Assembly: GCA_964537715.1 (NCBI GenBank) | Contig: CAZIAH010000006.1 | Coordinates: 1 to 64,000, forward strand | Length of the DNA: 64,000 nucleotides | From: CAZTZL01 sp964537715 | GTDB lineage: Bacteria; Zhuqueibacterota; QNDG01; DSAB01 | Reading direction: 5' to 3' | In this document: in pieces, positions 6,376-16,800 of the stretch | Layout of the letters: each line of letters opens with the position of its first letter | How positions within the stretch are numbered: the first letter of the stretch is position 1 | The notes under the pieces: model-generated | Database searches by the model: none | Told to the model about the DNA's origin: nothing | Seen by the model: the letters and a program-made list of their open reading frames with translations, nothing else | Program-made: the position numbers and the translations under genes

Positions 6376-9300
6376 CTATTGAATATCGGATGCTTTATTC
6401 AAATTAGATATGATTGGGGTTTTATCTGAATTTGTCACAACGCCTGAACAGTTGGCGTCCGCATCATAATAACCTGATGAATTGAGGTCGCTGATGATTG
6501 AAGTTTTATCAGAATTGGTGACTATCCCAGAACCGTTCGTATCCCCCGCGTACATCCCATACACACCTGTCTCTAAAAGCGCGGCATCGGCGCCGTAGTA
6601 CTTATCCGTTCCGGTGCTGAAATCGTACAGTGTTGAGCTCCCCGAGGTCAACGACTGGGCCGAGGCACTCATCACGGTCAGATGGTTGCGATGTTCGACG
6701 ACGATGAAATAGTCTCCCTCGGACGCATCCATCGGAACATAGGATGTCGTACCGTCGTCGTCCACGATGTTGCCGTTGCTCTTCAGGAAGAACGAACACG
6801 AATCAACCGCCGCCCCCTCTGCAGTGCTTCGCAGTTTCACGAAGATCCAGTCCGTCACATCGGAGGGAATCGGATCCACAGTGCGTCCGTCGCTGTAGGG
6901 TGATGTTGTGGGGATCACATCATCGTTGTCAGGACATAAAGTCGTTGTCATGCTATCGTCCGCAGCGACATACGGGCCTTCCAGGAAGACCTTGGTCTGC
7001 AAGCGTATCGCGGGGTCGCTCCGGCTGTTCTCGTAGGCGCCCATATCCGGATTGGAACCCGGAGGATCGGGGCGAGTGTTGCCGTCCCTGTCATCTGCCG
7101 GTGCACCTGTTGATGTTCCCGTGTCGATACAGGGACTGGGCTCTGTGAGGTGCAGATCGGATCCGCTGACAAAAAGGGGATCGTTGTTGATGTTACCTGT
7201 ACCGGTATAGGTGCCGCTGGATTGCTGTACGTCGGAGTAAGTGACTGTCGGCGATCCCGTGATTTCGCTGTTTGATCCCCACAGAATGGAATTTGTAATC
7301 GTGCCCAATCCGCTGGCATCATAGAATTCATTGCCGCTGGTTGTAGCCGTGTTATTATATAATGTACAGTTCATTAGTGTCGGGTAAGCGCTGGTGTTAT
7401 ATATTCCTCCCCCGTTCGATGAGGCTATATTGCCTGAAAGCACGCAGTTCGTGATTGTGGGTGTCCCTGAATTGGTTGAAATTGCACCACCTACCGAACC
7501 TTGATTTCCGGAAAAAGTACAACGGGTGAAGATATTATCCCCCTGCGGGGAGCCGACAGCGCCACCGTCTGATGTGGCAGTATTATCGGAAAAGGTACAA
7601 TTTGTCAGGGTCAGAGCGCCTGTACTATTATGGTAAACTCCACCCCCATGAGTCGTTGCGGTATTGTCAGAAAATATGCAACTGGTAACCGTCGGACTGC
7701 CGGAATCATAATTTCGCATGGCTCCGCCGGATCCTCCTGAGTAATTGCCGGTAAAAGTGCAGCCTGTATAGGTATTGCTCGAATAGGCATTGTTGACGGC
7801 ACCGCCTCCCAAATTAGCCGTGTCGACGGTAAATGTGCAACTGGTTATAGTACAGGAACTTATTATATTGTGAATGGCACCGCCATAACCCGCAGCCGAA
7901 TTGTTCGAGAACTGACAGTCATTGATTGTAGGACTGGTCATATTATTCAGCATTCCTCCGCCATGTTCGGAATAGTTTGGAACGCCTGTAACCGCATTTC
8001 CCGCTGTGATTGTGAACCCGTCAATAGTGGCGCTGTTCGCACCTGTGACGACGTGGTAAGCATCATTGGTGTTTTTAGTGCCGCTCTGGTCCAGGTCACC
8101 ACTGAGTATGGTGACATTGTTGTCCACGTCACGGTCTCCGCCCCCTGTGGGATAGCCGCCGTAGATATTAACTCCGCTGATCATCTGAAAGGTGGATGTA
8201 GGATCATTATCAGTCTGATCCGTTCCCTCATCCGGATAGTAAGTTCCCTGGGCTACGTAAATAGTATCGCCCGATGTGGCCAGAGCCAGAGCACTCTGCA
8301 AGTACTTTTTTGCTGTGGACCAACTCGAACCGTCACCTGTATCATCAGATTTACTAGAATCCGCGTAAACCGCGGTATTGCTCCAGATGCTCTCGTAAGC
8401 GCCCATATCCGGATTGGAACCCGGAGGATCGGGGCGAGTGTTGCCGTCCCTGTCATCTGCCGGTGCACCTGTTGATGTTCCCGTGTCGATACAGGGACTG
8501 GGCTCTGTGAGGTGCAGATCGGATCCGCTGACAAAAAGGGGATCGTTGTTGATGTTACCTGTACCGGTATAGGTGCCGCTGGATTGCTGTACGTCGGAGT
8601 AAGTGACTGTCGGCGATCCCGTGATTTCGCTGTTTGATCCCCACAGAATGGAATTTGTAATCGTGCCCAATCCGCTGGCATCATAGAATTCATTGCCGCT
8701 GGTTGTAGCCGTGTTATTATATAATGTACAGTTCATTAGTGTCGGGTAAGCGCTGGTGTTATATATTCCTCCCCCGTTCGATGAGGCTATATTGCCTGAA
8801 AGCACGCAGTTCGTGATTGTGGGTGTCCCTGAATTGGTTGAAATTGCACCACCTACCGAACCTTGATTTCCGGAAAAAGTACAACGGGTGAAGATATTAT
8901 CCCCCTGCGGGGAGCCGACAGCGCCACCGTCTGATGTGGCAGTATTATCGGAAAAGGTACAATTTGTCAGGGTCAGAGCGCCTGTACTATTATGGTAAAC
9001 TCCACCCCCATGAGTCGTTGCGGTATTGTCAGAAAATATGCAACTGGTAACCGTCGGACTGCCGGAATCATAATTTCGCATGGCTCCGCCGGATCCTCCT
9101 GAGTAATTGCCGGTAAAAGTGCAGCCTGTATAGGTATTGCTCGAATAGGCATTGTTGACGGCACCGCCTCCCAAATTAGCCGTGTCGACGGTAAATGTGC
9201 AACTGGTTATAGTACAGGAACTTATTATATTGTGAATGGCACCGCCATAACCCGCAGCCGAATTGTTCGAGAACTGACAGTCATTGATTGTAGGACTGGT

Positions 9301-9807
9301 CATATTATTCAGCATTCCTCCGCCATGTTCGGAATAGTTTGGAACGCCTGTAACCGCATTTCCCGCTGTGATTGTGAACCCGTCAATAGTGGCGCTGTTC
9401 GCACCTGTGACGACGTGGTAAGCATCATTGGTGTTTTTAGTGCCGCTCTGGTCCAGGTCACCACTGAGTATGGTGACATTGTTGTCCACGTCACGGTCTC
9501 CGCCCCCTGTGGGATAGCCGCCGTAGATATTAACTCCGCTGATCATCTGAAAGGTGGATGTAGGATCATTATCAGTCTGATCCGTTCCCTCATCCGGATA
9601 GTAAGTTCCCTGGGCTACGTAAATAGTATCGCCCGATGTGGCCAGAGCCAGAGCACTCTGCAAGTACTTTTTTGCTGTGGACCAACTCGAACCGTCACCC
9701 GTATCATCAGATTTACTAGAATCCGCGTAAACATATGCAAACGCAAAATTTGGAATATAGAAAAGAATATAAAATAAACTAGCAACTACAATAACAATTC
9801 GCTTCAT
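6376..9807 (-). CDS. Secreted right-handed beta-helix protein with tandem duplicated body and a dockerin-like C-terminus
   Basis: A 1143-residue exported protein. After a signal peptide ending FAFAYVYA come two copies of a 454-residue unit. Each opens with ADSSKSDDTGDGSSWSTAKK and holds parallel beta-helix rungs of the polymorphic outer-membrane-protein type (GGAIHN, GGAVNN, GGAMRN, GGGVYHN, GGGIYN, each near a CTF or CTFSDN turn). Each ends with a DxDGNTRPDPPGSNPDMGAYE closing strand. After the second copy come a beta domain (about 930-1070) and two Ca-binding loops (DTNGSGIVTNSD and DANCSGVVTNSD, about 1085-1135), the duplicated F-hand pattern of a type I dockerin. It has no FlgD-like sorting tail, unlike its neighbours. 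Attachment through a cohesin is possible but unproven. GGGAGGA precedes the start. Confidence 0.85.
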   Translation of the reverse strand: MKRIVIVVASLFYILFYIPNFAFAYVYADSSKSDDTGDGSSWSTAKKYLQSALALATSGDTIYVAQGTYYPDEGTDQTDNDPTSTFQMISGVNIYGGYPTGGGDRDVDNNVTILSGDLDQSGTKNTNDAYHVVTGANSATIDGFTITAGNAVTGVPNYSEHGGGMLNNMTSPTINDCQFSNNSAAGYGGAIHNIISSCTITSCTFTVDTANLGGGAVNNAYSSNTYTGCTFTGNYSGGSGGAMRNYDSGSPTVTSCIFSDNTATTHGGGVYHNSTGALTLTNCTFSDNTATSDGGAVGSPQGDNIFTRCTFSGNQGSVGGAISTNSGTPTITNCVLSGNIASSNGGGIYNTSAYPTLMNCTLYNNTATTSGNEFYDASGLGTITNSILWGSNSEITGSPTVTYSDVQQSSGTYTGTGNINNDPLFVSGSDLHLTEPSPCIDTGTSTGAPADDRDGNTRPDPPGSNPDMGAYESIWSNTAVYADSSKSDDTGDGSSWSTAKKYLQSALALATSGDTIYVAQGTYYPDEGTDQTDNDPTSTFQMISGVNIYGGYPTGGGDRDVDNNVTILSGDLDQSGTKNTNDAYHVVTGANSATIDGFTITAGNAVTGVPNYSEHGGGMLNNMTSPTINDCQFSNNSAAGYGGAIHNIISSCTITSCTFTVDTANLGGGAVNNAYSSNTYTGCTFTGNYSGGSGGAMRNYDSGSPTVTSCIFSDNTATTHGGGVYHNSTGALTLTNCTFSDNTATSDGGAVGSPQGDNIFTRCTFSGNQGSVGGAISTNSGTPTITNCVLSGNIASSNGGGIYNTSAYPTLMNCTLYNNTATTSGNEFYDASGLGTITNSILWGSNSEITGSPTVTYSDVQQSSGTYTGTGNINNDPLFVSGSDLHLTEPSPCIDTGTSTGAPADDRDGNTRPDPPGSNPDMGAYENSRSDPAIRLQTKVFLEGPYVAADDSMTTTLCPDNDDVIPTTSPYSDGRTVDPIPSDVTDWIFVKLRSTAEGAAVDSCSFFLKSNGNIVDDDGTTSYVPMDASEGDYFIVVEHRNHLTVMSASAQSLTSGSSTLYDFSTGTDKYYGADAALLETGVYGMYAGDTNGSGIVTNSDKTSIISDLNSSGYYDADANCSGVVTNSDKTPIISNLNKASDIQ
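7029..8373 (-). repeat. Tandem duplication, copy encoding the downstream half of the beta-helix
   Basis: About 1345 nt repeated at 8391-9735 with an exact 1362-nt offset (454 codons). I noticed only two differing bases (7036 G against 8398 A in GCGCCC context, and 8337 T against 9699 C). Only a 17-nt spacer separates the copies. The reading frame is kept. Confidence 0.9.
8391..9735 (-). repeat. Tandem duplication, copy encoding the upstream half of the beta-helix
   Basis: Partner of 7029-8373. Near identity, including at third codon positions, points to a recent duplication or to continuing gene conversion. Recombination between the copies would remove exactly 454 codons without a frameshift. 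Confidence 0.9.
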
Positions 9808-10077
9808 TTTGATTTCCTCCCAATGAGAAATGTTTTTTTATACAATCTTTAATTGGAAAATATAGCTAAAACTCTATACAGATGGCCGGAACAACTTGAA
9901 TACCTGATAAGAAGATAAAGGTTTGTAGCTATATGTCTTCTTCCCTCCAAGATGCTAAATAAAACGCGGAAATATTATGATATATACAAAGCCAGCTATA
10001 TCCAGAGCTATAGTATAACGACTATACAAAAATTATAACTAAAATGCAAGTAAATAATTCATTGTTAAACACCTTTT
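9808..10077. other. AT-rich leader region of the beta-helix gene
   Basis: 270 nt without a plausible gene. It must contain the promoter of the minus-strand beta-helix gene. Several TATA-like hexamers (for example around 10000-10040) are present, but I could not choose one, and I see no known riboswitch. Confidence 0.4.
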
Positions 10078-12669
10078 TTATTTCAATATGACCATTCTTC
10101 TGACTTGATGGAATTCGGTTCCGGAAGGAAGTGGGTTGGCTTTGATTCGGCAGAAATACACGCCCGAACTGAGTTGGTTTGCGTGGAACCGATGGGTGTA
10201 GTGTCCCGGTGCGAGGATTTCGTGAACAACGGTTTTGACAGTGCGACCCAATATGTCGATAATCTCCAAAGTCACTTGAGATCGTGTTGGCAATGCGAAT
10301 GAAATCGTGGCGTCGGGATTTAACGGATTGGGATAGATGGGATCGAGAATGAATTCTTTCGGATGACTGGTGGACGGCTCTGGTGGAACCTCGGTTTGAT
10401 CGGTACGCATGAGAACAACATTGTCGATATAAACGTCTCCCGCTTCCGAGCCGACGCTGAAAACCACGCGCGTCTGATTGGTGGTAACATTCTCCATCTC
10501 GAATGTGAATGAGTGGCGTTCCGATGTTGTTTGAATATAACTCGGTTCGATCTGACCAAAATTGGTATAGGGAGGAGTGGTGGATTCGATTCTGGCATCG
10601 ATAATGCGAGTGTGATCTGCCCGTGCGTCGAATTCGAAAACATAGGTCTGGCCGTGATAGAACATCAGTGTGTTTTGACTCAGCTCAATGTCATTGAAAT
10701 CGGTTCCGCCCTGCTGAATTTGAATGTGACATTCATTGTTGCTGGCATTGGCACTGGCAGAGGCAGAATTTTGAACGTTGAAATTCCAGTTGGACATTCC
10801 GGAAGAAAAATCATTGTTTTTGATCATATTCGTGTTAACAGGAATAAACGTGGTGTTGACCATTTCCTCGTTGGAGAATGCACTTTCGTTGTCGTCCGAA
10901 TCCACAGCCGTGACTCGGAAATAGTAGGTATTGCTTTCGGTGATGTCGTTCTCGTCTAAAACCGCATAAGGATCGCTGGTGGTTCGCAGGATTGTGGTTG
11001 GATTGGGGTCGGGGCCGCCGTAACCCCGGTATACCTTGACATCGGGATCGCCGAACTTGTTAAACAGAAGGGCGATCCGGTCTGTGTACGATTCGGCCAC
11101 AAGAAAGGGGAAAAGAACCATCCCGTTCCAGGGACACTTCCAGACGCGATAACACTGAATCGGCTGGACAAAATTCATTTCAAAAGCCTTGGATTTGTCG
11201 AGTCGAACCTCTGTCAATTTCGGCAAGTCTTCCAAACCCCAGTTGATCAATCTGTTTCCGTTGGGCAGTTGCTGTATATTGCCTTTGTACGGAGCGTAAT
11301 AGTCGTTCGTTGTGTTTCGAAATTCCCAGACTTTGGTGGCGGTCATATTCACCGTATCTACCTTGAATTCCAGGGCACGGGAATAGGGTTGGGGCGTGTG
11401 GTAATTGCCGTTGTCAAAAATAAGATAATTGCCGTTGGGCAGAACACGGATGCAGTGCTGCATGTAGACAAAACCATCCAGATCGATATAATCGAATTGG
11501 TTCTTTTTGCCGCCGAGCCGCCACATGATGTCGCCGGTGGTTTTGTTGATTTTCGTGACTTCGTTCATGATTTTCGGCGTGATGAGGTAGTTGCCGTCGA
11601 GATCGACCGCAATGGAGTTGGTATGAAGATAGTCGATGGTCTGTCCCCGGAGATTCACGGACCGTTCGTCCGTGTCTGTGATCTCATAATTGCCTGGGTC
11701 GTCGCTCCGCCAGATAAAATAGGAATTGTCATTCGAATCCATTTCGATGAGGTGATAGTCGATAACCGTGGCATTCGGATTTCCGCCGGAAACGTACTGA
11801 CGCATATCCACCTGGCGTTCTGTCATAGCAGTGACGAGATAGTGTCCGTTGGGCAGCACCAGCAGCTCGTGTTCGTCGATCGTATAACCGGGCGGAACGA
11901 AAAAGGTATCCACTACGGTAAATGTATTGTCTACGGCGATGTAACCCCCGCCACCGAAACCTGACCGGACAGTCATGGTGATCACGCCGGTTTCCTGAAC
12001 TTTGAAATCTCTCCGGCTGTCCGGGACGATCCAGTAAAATACGGGATTGCCGTTATTGTCCAAAATCAAATTATAGTATTTTTCCCCTTCATAGTTTGTA
12101 AAGATGTAATCCGAATCCGGGTTGTCATTCACCGTAATATCGATGTAGGGAAAATCAGAGGGCACCGACACGCCGTTCAATACCACGACGCCGTCTGCAT
12201 TAGGCGTGTATTTTTTGCCGGATGACTGATTGGATAAAACAATCGAATCGGATTGTCTTTTCTTAAGAGAAACATTGGATTCCATCGGAGCAATCGTAAA
12301 TGTGATCGTCGAATCCAGAAACGGTTCGGACTGGCCAAGCAGGTGCGGTGTCAAATTGACCGTGATTTTTTCTCCTAATTGATATGGCTGGTCCGGTTTG
12401 AAAATGAGCGTCTTCTCATCATCGGAGACGACGGTTTTGCCAAGCACAGTTCCCGATTGATCGCCCCGGATATGGATAAATGTCTCAAGGTTCGAAATTT
12501 GATCCGGCCGGATTTTTTCAAACCGGACAATGATGGGGGATTCTTTCACCACCCAATCGGATTTATCTTTCGGAAACAGATACTGAATTTTTTCAGAGGA
12601 AGGTTGTCCGGCCATTGCCAAGGCAGACCAGAGGAAAAGTATAAAAACAGTTTTGATTTGATTTTTCAT
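10078..12669 (-). CDS. Secreted arylsulfotransferase-like protein with carbohydrate-binding module and sorting domain
   Basis: Related to ASST-type aryl sulfotransferases, six-bladed propeller enzymes that move sulfate between phenols. Start at MKNQIKTVFILFLWSALAMAG, an ordinary signal peptide with AGGAG 10 nt upstream; a longer frame to 12762 lacks these marks. An Ig-like domain (about 30-150) is followed by the propeller (about 165-530) with TIDEHELLVLPNGHYLV, IDYLHTNSIAVDLDGNYLI and MQHCIRVLPNGNYLIFDNG, whose His residues are the likely active-site set. Then come an FN3 strand set (about 560-620), a CBM4/9-like domain (about 625-770; DFSSGMSNWNF ... AGDVYIDNVVL) and a sorting domain (about 775-863). 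A decayed partial duplicate lies at 4648-4800. The true donor and acceptor cannot be read from sequence. Confidence 0.8.
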   Translation of the reverse strand: MKNQIKTVFILFLWSALAMAGQPSSEKIQYLFPKDKSDWVVKESPIIVRFEKIRPDQISNLETFIHIRGDQSGTVLGKTVVSDDEKTLIFKPDQPYQLGEKITVNLTPHLLGQSEPFLDSTITFTIAPMESNVSLKKRQSDSIVLSNQSSGKKYTPNADGVVVLNGVSVPSDFPYIDITVNDNPDSDYIFTNYEGEKYYNLILDNNGNPVFYWIVPDSRRDFKVQETGVITMTVRSGFGGGGYIAVDNTFTVVDTFFVPPGYTIDEHELLVLPNGHYLVTAMTERQVDMRQYVSGGNPNATVIDYHLIEMDSNDNSYFIWRSDDPGNYEITDTDERSVNLRGQTIDYLHTNSIAVDLDGNYLITPKIMNEVTKINKTTGDIMWRLGGKKNQFDYIDLDGFVYMQHCIRVLPNGNYLIFDNGNYHTPQPYSRALEFKVDTVNMTATKVWEFRNTTNDYYAPYKGNIQQLPNGNRLINWGLEDLPKLTEVRLDKSKAFEMNFVQPIQCYRVWKCPWNGMVLFPFLVAESYTDRIALLFNKFGDPDVKVYRGYGGPDPNPTTILRTTSDPYAVLDENDITESNTYYFRVTAVDSDDNESAFSNEEMVNTTFIPVNTNMIKNNDFSSGMSNWNFNVQNSASASANASNNECHIQIQQGGTDFNDIELSQNTLMFYHGQTYVFEFDARADHTRIIDARIESTTPPYTNFGQIEPSYIQTTSERHSFTFEMENVTTNQTRVVFSVGSEAGDVYIDNVVLMRTDQTEVPPEPSTSHPKEFILDPIYPNPLNPDATISFALPTRSQVTLEIIDILGRTVKTVVHEILAPGHYTHRFHANQLSSGVYFCRIKANPLPSGTEFHQVRRMVILK

Positions 12670-12768
12670 ATAGCTTAAACTCCTGATGATCGATTCGGTT
12701 TCAGAAACAGTTCGAGACAGGTTTTCCTTTTCTTCGGTGAAGTGAAAAACTCCACTGGGCATAAATCG

Positions 12769-13524
12769 TTAAAATTCTTTCCTGATATATGCCTGGGCTT
12801 CTTCCGGAGATTTATCACTAAACCTACTGTATCTTTTATGGACATCGATGATTTCTTTCAATGCTTTTTCAACCAGAACTTGATTGTCCCACGATTTTAA
12901 ATGGGCAACGACTTTTTCGATACACCCTTTTTTATAACTTATCTGACCCAGTACATGAATTATCATTTTGGTTATTTTTTTATCGCTATCATTTTGCAGT
13001 TCGGCCAAAAGGGGCAGAATCTCTTCCGGATGGGTTCTTCCCCGAAGTTCGATGCCGTGAATGATTTCCTGCCGGATCACGGGGTCGGGATGGTGAAGAT
13101 ATTTTTTAGCGAATTTCAAGGCAGGTTTTGGATTTTTTTCGCCCAATTGTTTGAGCGCTCCGATCGCAGCATTTCTTACGGAATGATGATCGTCACTCAA
13201 AGCGTCTTCCAGTATTTTTGAGATTGGATCAAAATCGCTTTTCCCGATTTCTCCGCAGGCGTAAACTGCGGTCTGCCTTATCTTTTCATCATCATCCTTA
13301 TACAAAACTTCAATGGCAGTTAAAATATTTTTCCTTTGTCTGATGTCGTCCCAATACAATTTTCCCAAAACAAGATACACATTTTTTCTGACATATGTAT
13401 CTTTATCCGCAGAATATTTTTGGATGTCTTTATAGGTATTGCTGCTCAGATCCAATTCGACCGCTCTTTTTATTTTGTCAGCGAAATGGATGCGCTGTTC
13501 TTTCGAAAGATCGTAATAACCCAT
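12769..13524 (-). CDS. HEAT-repeat protein
   Basis: A 251-residue, all-helical protein, probably a cytoplasmic protein-binding scaffold. From residue 30 on it has about five HEAT repeats, for example DDDEKIRQTAVYACGEIG, DDHHSVRNAAIGALKQLGEK and HPDPVIRQEIIHGIELRG. I chose MGYYDLSKEQ as the start: the open frame runs back to 13590, but those codons come from a decayed REP/RAYT stretch. The C-terminus has a tail KSPEEAQAYIRKEF. No catalytic motif is visible. The neighbouring arylsulfotransferase gene starts about 100 nt downstream and may be transcribed with it. Confidence 0.75.
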   Translation of the reverse strand: MGYYDLSKEQRIHFADKIKRAVELDLSSNTYKDIQKYSADKDTYVRKNVYLVLGKLYWDDIRQRKNILTAIEVLYKDDDEKIRQTAVYACGEIGKSDFDPISKILEDALSDDHHSVRNAAIGALKQLGEKNPKPALKFAKKYLHHPDPVIRQEIIHGIELRGRTHPEEILPLLAELQNDSDKKITKMIIHVLGQISYKKGCIEKVVAHLKSWDNQVLVEKALKEIIDVHKRYSRFSDKSPEEAQAYIRKEF

Positions 13525-13560
13525 TGTGAATTTGTTCTCTATCGGCTTCCATATTTTTCT

Positions 13561-13690
13561 GCTTGCGGGATGTTCTTTACAACCGCGCATTATGGATATA
13601 TTTTTCGATAGGGATTAAATCCTGGATTTCCCAGGGATGCATTGCCCACAATATTTTTGGAGCGAAGTGATGAAGACTTCGCCGAGTGTA
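13561..13690. repeat. Decayed REP family A element with a RAYT 3' stub (element A4)
   Basis: Left part: CTTGCGGGATGTTCTTTACAACCGCG at 13562-13587 corresponds to the left palindrome. Then 13593-13618 reads GLIPIEKYI on the minus strand, against GLIPVEKICL at the end of the intact RAYT. Right part: GCGAAGT/ACTTCGC with GCCGAGTG at 13662-13690 corresponds to the right palindrome. About 480 nt of transposase are missing. The order of parts is the same as in the intact element. Confidence 0.75.
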
Positions 13691-13846
13691 CATACTAAAT
13701 AATTGTTTAAAAATAATTGAAATTGTCGATGAAGTCAAGGAGAAATCGAAATTGATTGTATAAAAATTTCCACAAAAAGAAAGATCGGCAGGAAATGTGG
13801 ATGGTGATGATTGGCAATATTAAAAATTCTTATCTTATTTTTTCGA
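13691..13846. other. Intergenic region, nothing recognised
   Basis: AT-rich spacer between the REP remnant and the 3' end of the multi-PAS kinase gene. I see no gene, clear terminator or repeat. Confidence 0.4.
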
Positions 13847-16800
13847 TCAAACCCTTGGTTTATAACGATCTTCTTTGATTACGATGCGGCAGTGCAGGCC
13901 GTTTTGGCTTTTGAAATAGATTTTGCCGCCCAACTGATATTCGATCAGATCAATCACTGTTTCCAATCCCAGATGTATATCTTTTTTAGAATCGAAACCT
14001 TTCGGAAATCCGACTCCATTGTCGGATATTTCTAGAACGATTTCCTTTTTTGTATTTAAATGAAGACCGATCCGAATTTTACCTTTGGTTTTTCCGGGGA
14101 AGGCATGTTTGATTATATTGGATATCAATTCATTGAAGACAAGTCCCAGGGGAGTGGCAGTGTCAATGAGTACATTCAGATCTTCCATGTCTGTTTGAAT
14201 GGAAATCCGATTCATAGATTCTCCATAGCCTTTTTGAAATATAGGAAGAAGACTGCTGAAATATTCCTTGAGGTTCAGATGGGACAAATCTTTTGACTCG
14301 TACAATTTTTGGTGAACAAGGGCCATGCTCAATATTTTATTTTCGATTTCTTTGAACACTTCGGAAATTTTTTGTTCTTTTTCTGAACGGGCTTTCAGGC
14401 GAAGCATGGCAGAGATTACCTGCATGTTGTTTTTTGTTCTGTGATACAGTTCACGCAAGAGAATTTCTTTTTCTTTCAGATTTTGCTGGGTTTGTTCCTT
14501 TGCTCTGTTTGTTTTAGCAAGCAGGTCCGCATTGGTAATTGCCTGAACTACCGTTGAGGCAAATGTGCTCAGCATATCAATATCCGTTTTGGGTACCTGT
14601 TCCAAGGTACTGGAAACGATCATTCCCCCGATGAGCTTGTCTTCGAGAATTAGAGGGATGAGAATATAACTTTTGCTGTCTCCCAGTTTTTGCAGGGCAT
14701 TACAGACCGATTTGTTAAGCGGCGGGTGTACGATTTCGGAAAGGTGGTTTGTAATAATCATATCACTTGTTGAAGCAGCGTTTTTGATACCTTCGATGAT
14801 CTCGGAAGCAGGAACAACAAGTTTCATTAGTGGGAATCTCAATATCTTATTGATTCCTGACAGGTAGGATTTAGATGAAGTCAATGATCGTACCTTGAAA
14901 TTTTCTTCTTTCTCGTCCAGTGTCAGGACAAGTGCGGTGGAGAAGCCCATCGATTTGACGACAGCATCTGTGATTCGTTTAAAGATCACATCCGGTTCAA
15001 GACTTTCATGAACTGTTTCGGATATTTGGTGTAGAACCCGCAATCGTTCGTTGATGGAACGAAGCGCCTTGTCCACTTCCTTACGTTCGGTGATATCGCG
15101 TGCGATACTTAGAATCGCCTGTTTTCCCTGGTAAGTTACAAGGCTGGAGTAAACCTCGACCGGAAACGTTCTTCCGTCTTTTGTGGTATGTGAGGTTTCG
15201 AAAATCTGTAATTTGTCTACCGGCATCGATTTGGCAAGTGCTCTAATATCTTTCTTTTTTAACGAGGTATCGATCCCACAAAGTCCGATTGTCAGCAACT
15301 CTTCTTTTGAATAGCCTAAAATCTCGGTAGCCGTTTTGTTGACATCGATAAGATTTCCCTGGAAATCAATGACCCATACCGTTTCGTTCATTCCGTCAAT
15401 TAATTCTCTATAGTTTTTTTCGCTTTCGCGCAGCGCTTCCTCTGCCCGTTTGCGTTCAGTGACATCGTGGAAGAATGATTGGGTCGCGATTACTTTCCCA
15501 TCCATCAATCGTGGTGTGGCACTTCCTTCCAAGAAAACGGGTCTTCCCTCTTTGGCAACGAAGGTTACCTCGATATGCGGAATGTCTTCTCCTCGAGAAA
15601 TTCTTTCAAGCAGAGGATAACAATGTTCCTGGTAGTCCGGGTGAATGATATCAAAAAGATTTAGGTTAGAGATTTCCTCTTCGCTATAACCCAAAACATG
15701 CCGCCAATTTGGATTGACGAACAGAAGGTGCCCATCCGGTGCTACACTCTGGATCAAATCATTGCTGTTGTCGATGAGTGTTCGATAGCGCTCTTCGCTT
15801 TCTATCAATATTTTCTCTGTTCGCTTACGCCCGGTAATATCTTTATCCACTCCTCGGTAACCTCTAAGATTTCCATCTTTATCAAAAACAGGCACACCAT
15901 TGGTTAAAAGACAAATTTTTTTGCCATCCTTTCGGATATTCCAATTTTCCAAATCTCTAATGGGTGTCTTATTCAAAACGATTTCGGAAAATATCGTTTT
16001 TACTCTTTTTGCTTCTTCCTGTGGCATGAAATCGAAAGGTGTTTTCCCGATGACATCCTCCAGAGCATACCCCAAAAAATCTTGTCCTTTCTGCGAACTG
16101 TAGGTATACTTCCCGTTCTCGTCCACCTCCCAGACCCATTCACCCACGCTGAAAATAATATCTCGCATCCGCTCTTCGCTTATATGTAATTCTTCCTCCG
16201 CCTGCTTGCGGTCGGTGATGTCGAATGACAATCCCAGAATTCCCACAACCTCGCCGTTGTTATCGATGACCGGAGACAAGCGAACATCAAGCCAAATCTC
16301 TCCGGTTGAGAATTTTTGAAGAACTTCATGGGAGACGGGTTTTTTGGTGGCAAATACATTTTGAATGGACTCGAGGTTCCGTTGCGCCTGGTCTTTCGGG
16401 AAGATTTCCGAAAGGTGTTTTCCAATAAGTTCGTGAGGATCTGCCCGAAGCTGCGATGCAGCAACGCCGTTCACATAGGTCACCCTTCCATCTCTCCCGA
16501 CCACGTATATCATCTCCGGAGAGGATTCAGCCAGAAGGCGATATTTTTCTTCGCTTTCAATCAATGCCTGTTCGGCCTGCTTGCGGTCGGAGATATCCTC
16601 CACAGTGCCCTCGTAATAGAGTACTTTTCCTGCTTCATCCCTGATGACTCTGGCGCTCTCGGAAACATAAATAAAAGATCCGTCTTTCTTCATCCAGGCG
16701 GATTCAAGGCCGTGAATTTTACCATCTTTTTCAATCTTTTGACGAAACATTTTTCGGTCATATTTGGGTTCGTAGCCTTCTTTTTCGAGATTACGTTGAG

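Noticed and set aside
7870..8475. Plus-strand frames of 180-200 codons inside the beta-helix gene, present in both copies
   Set aside because: They are the antisense of the duplicated region, so their duplication just follows the real gene; composition does not look like a protein.
9808..10077. Possible riboswitch in the leader of the beta-helix gene
   Set aside because: I could not match it to any known riboswitch consensus, and the length and AT content are ordinary for a leader.
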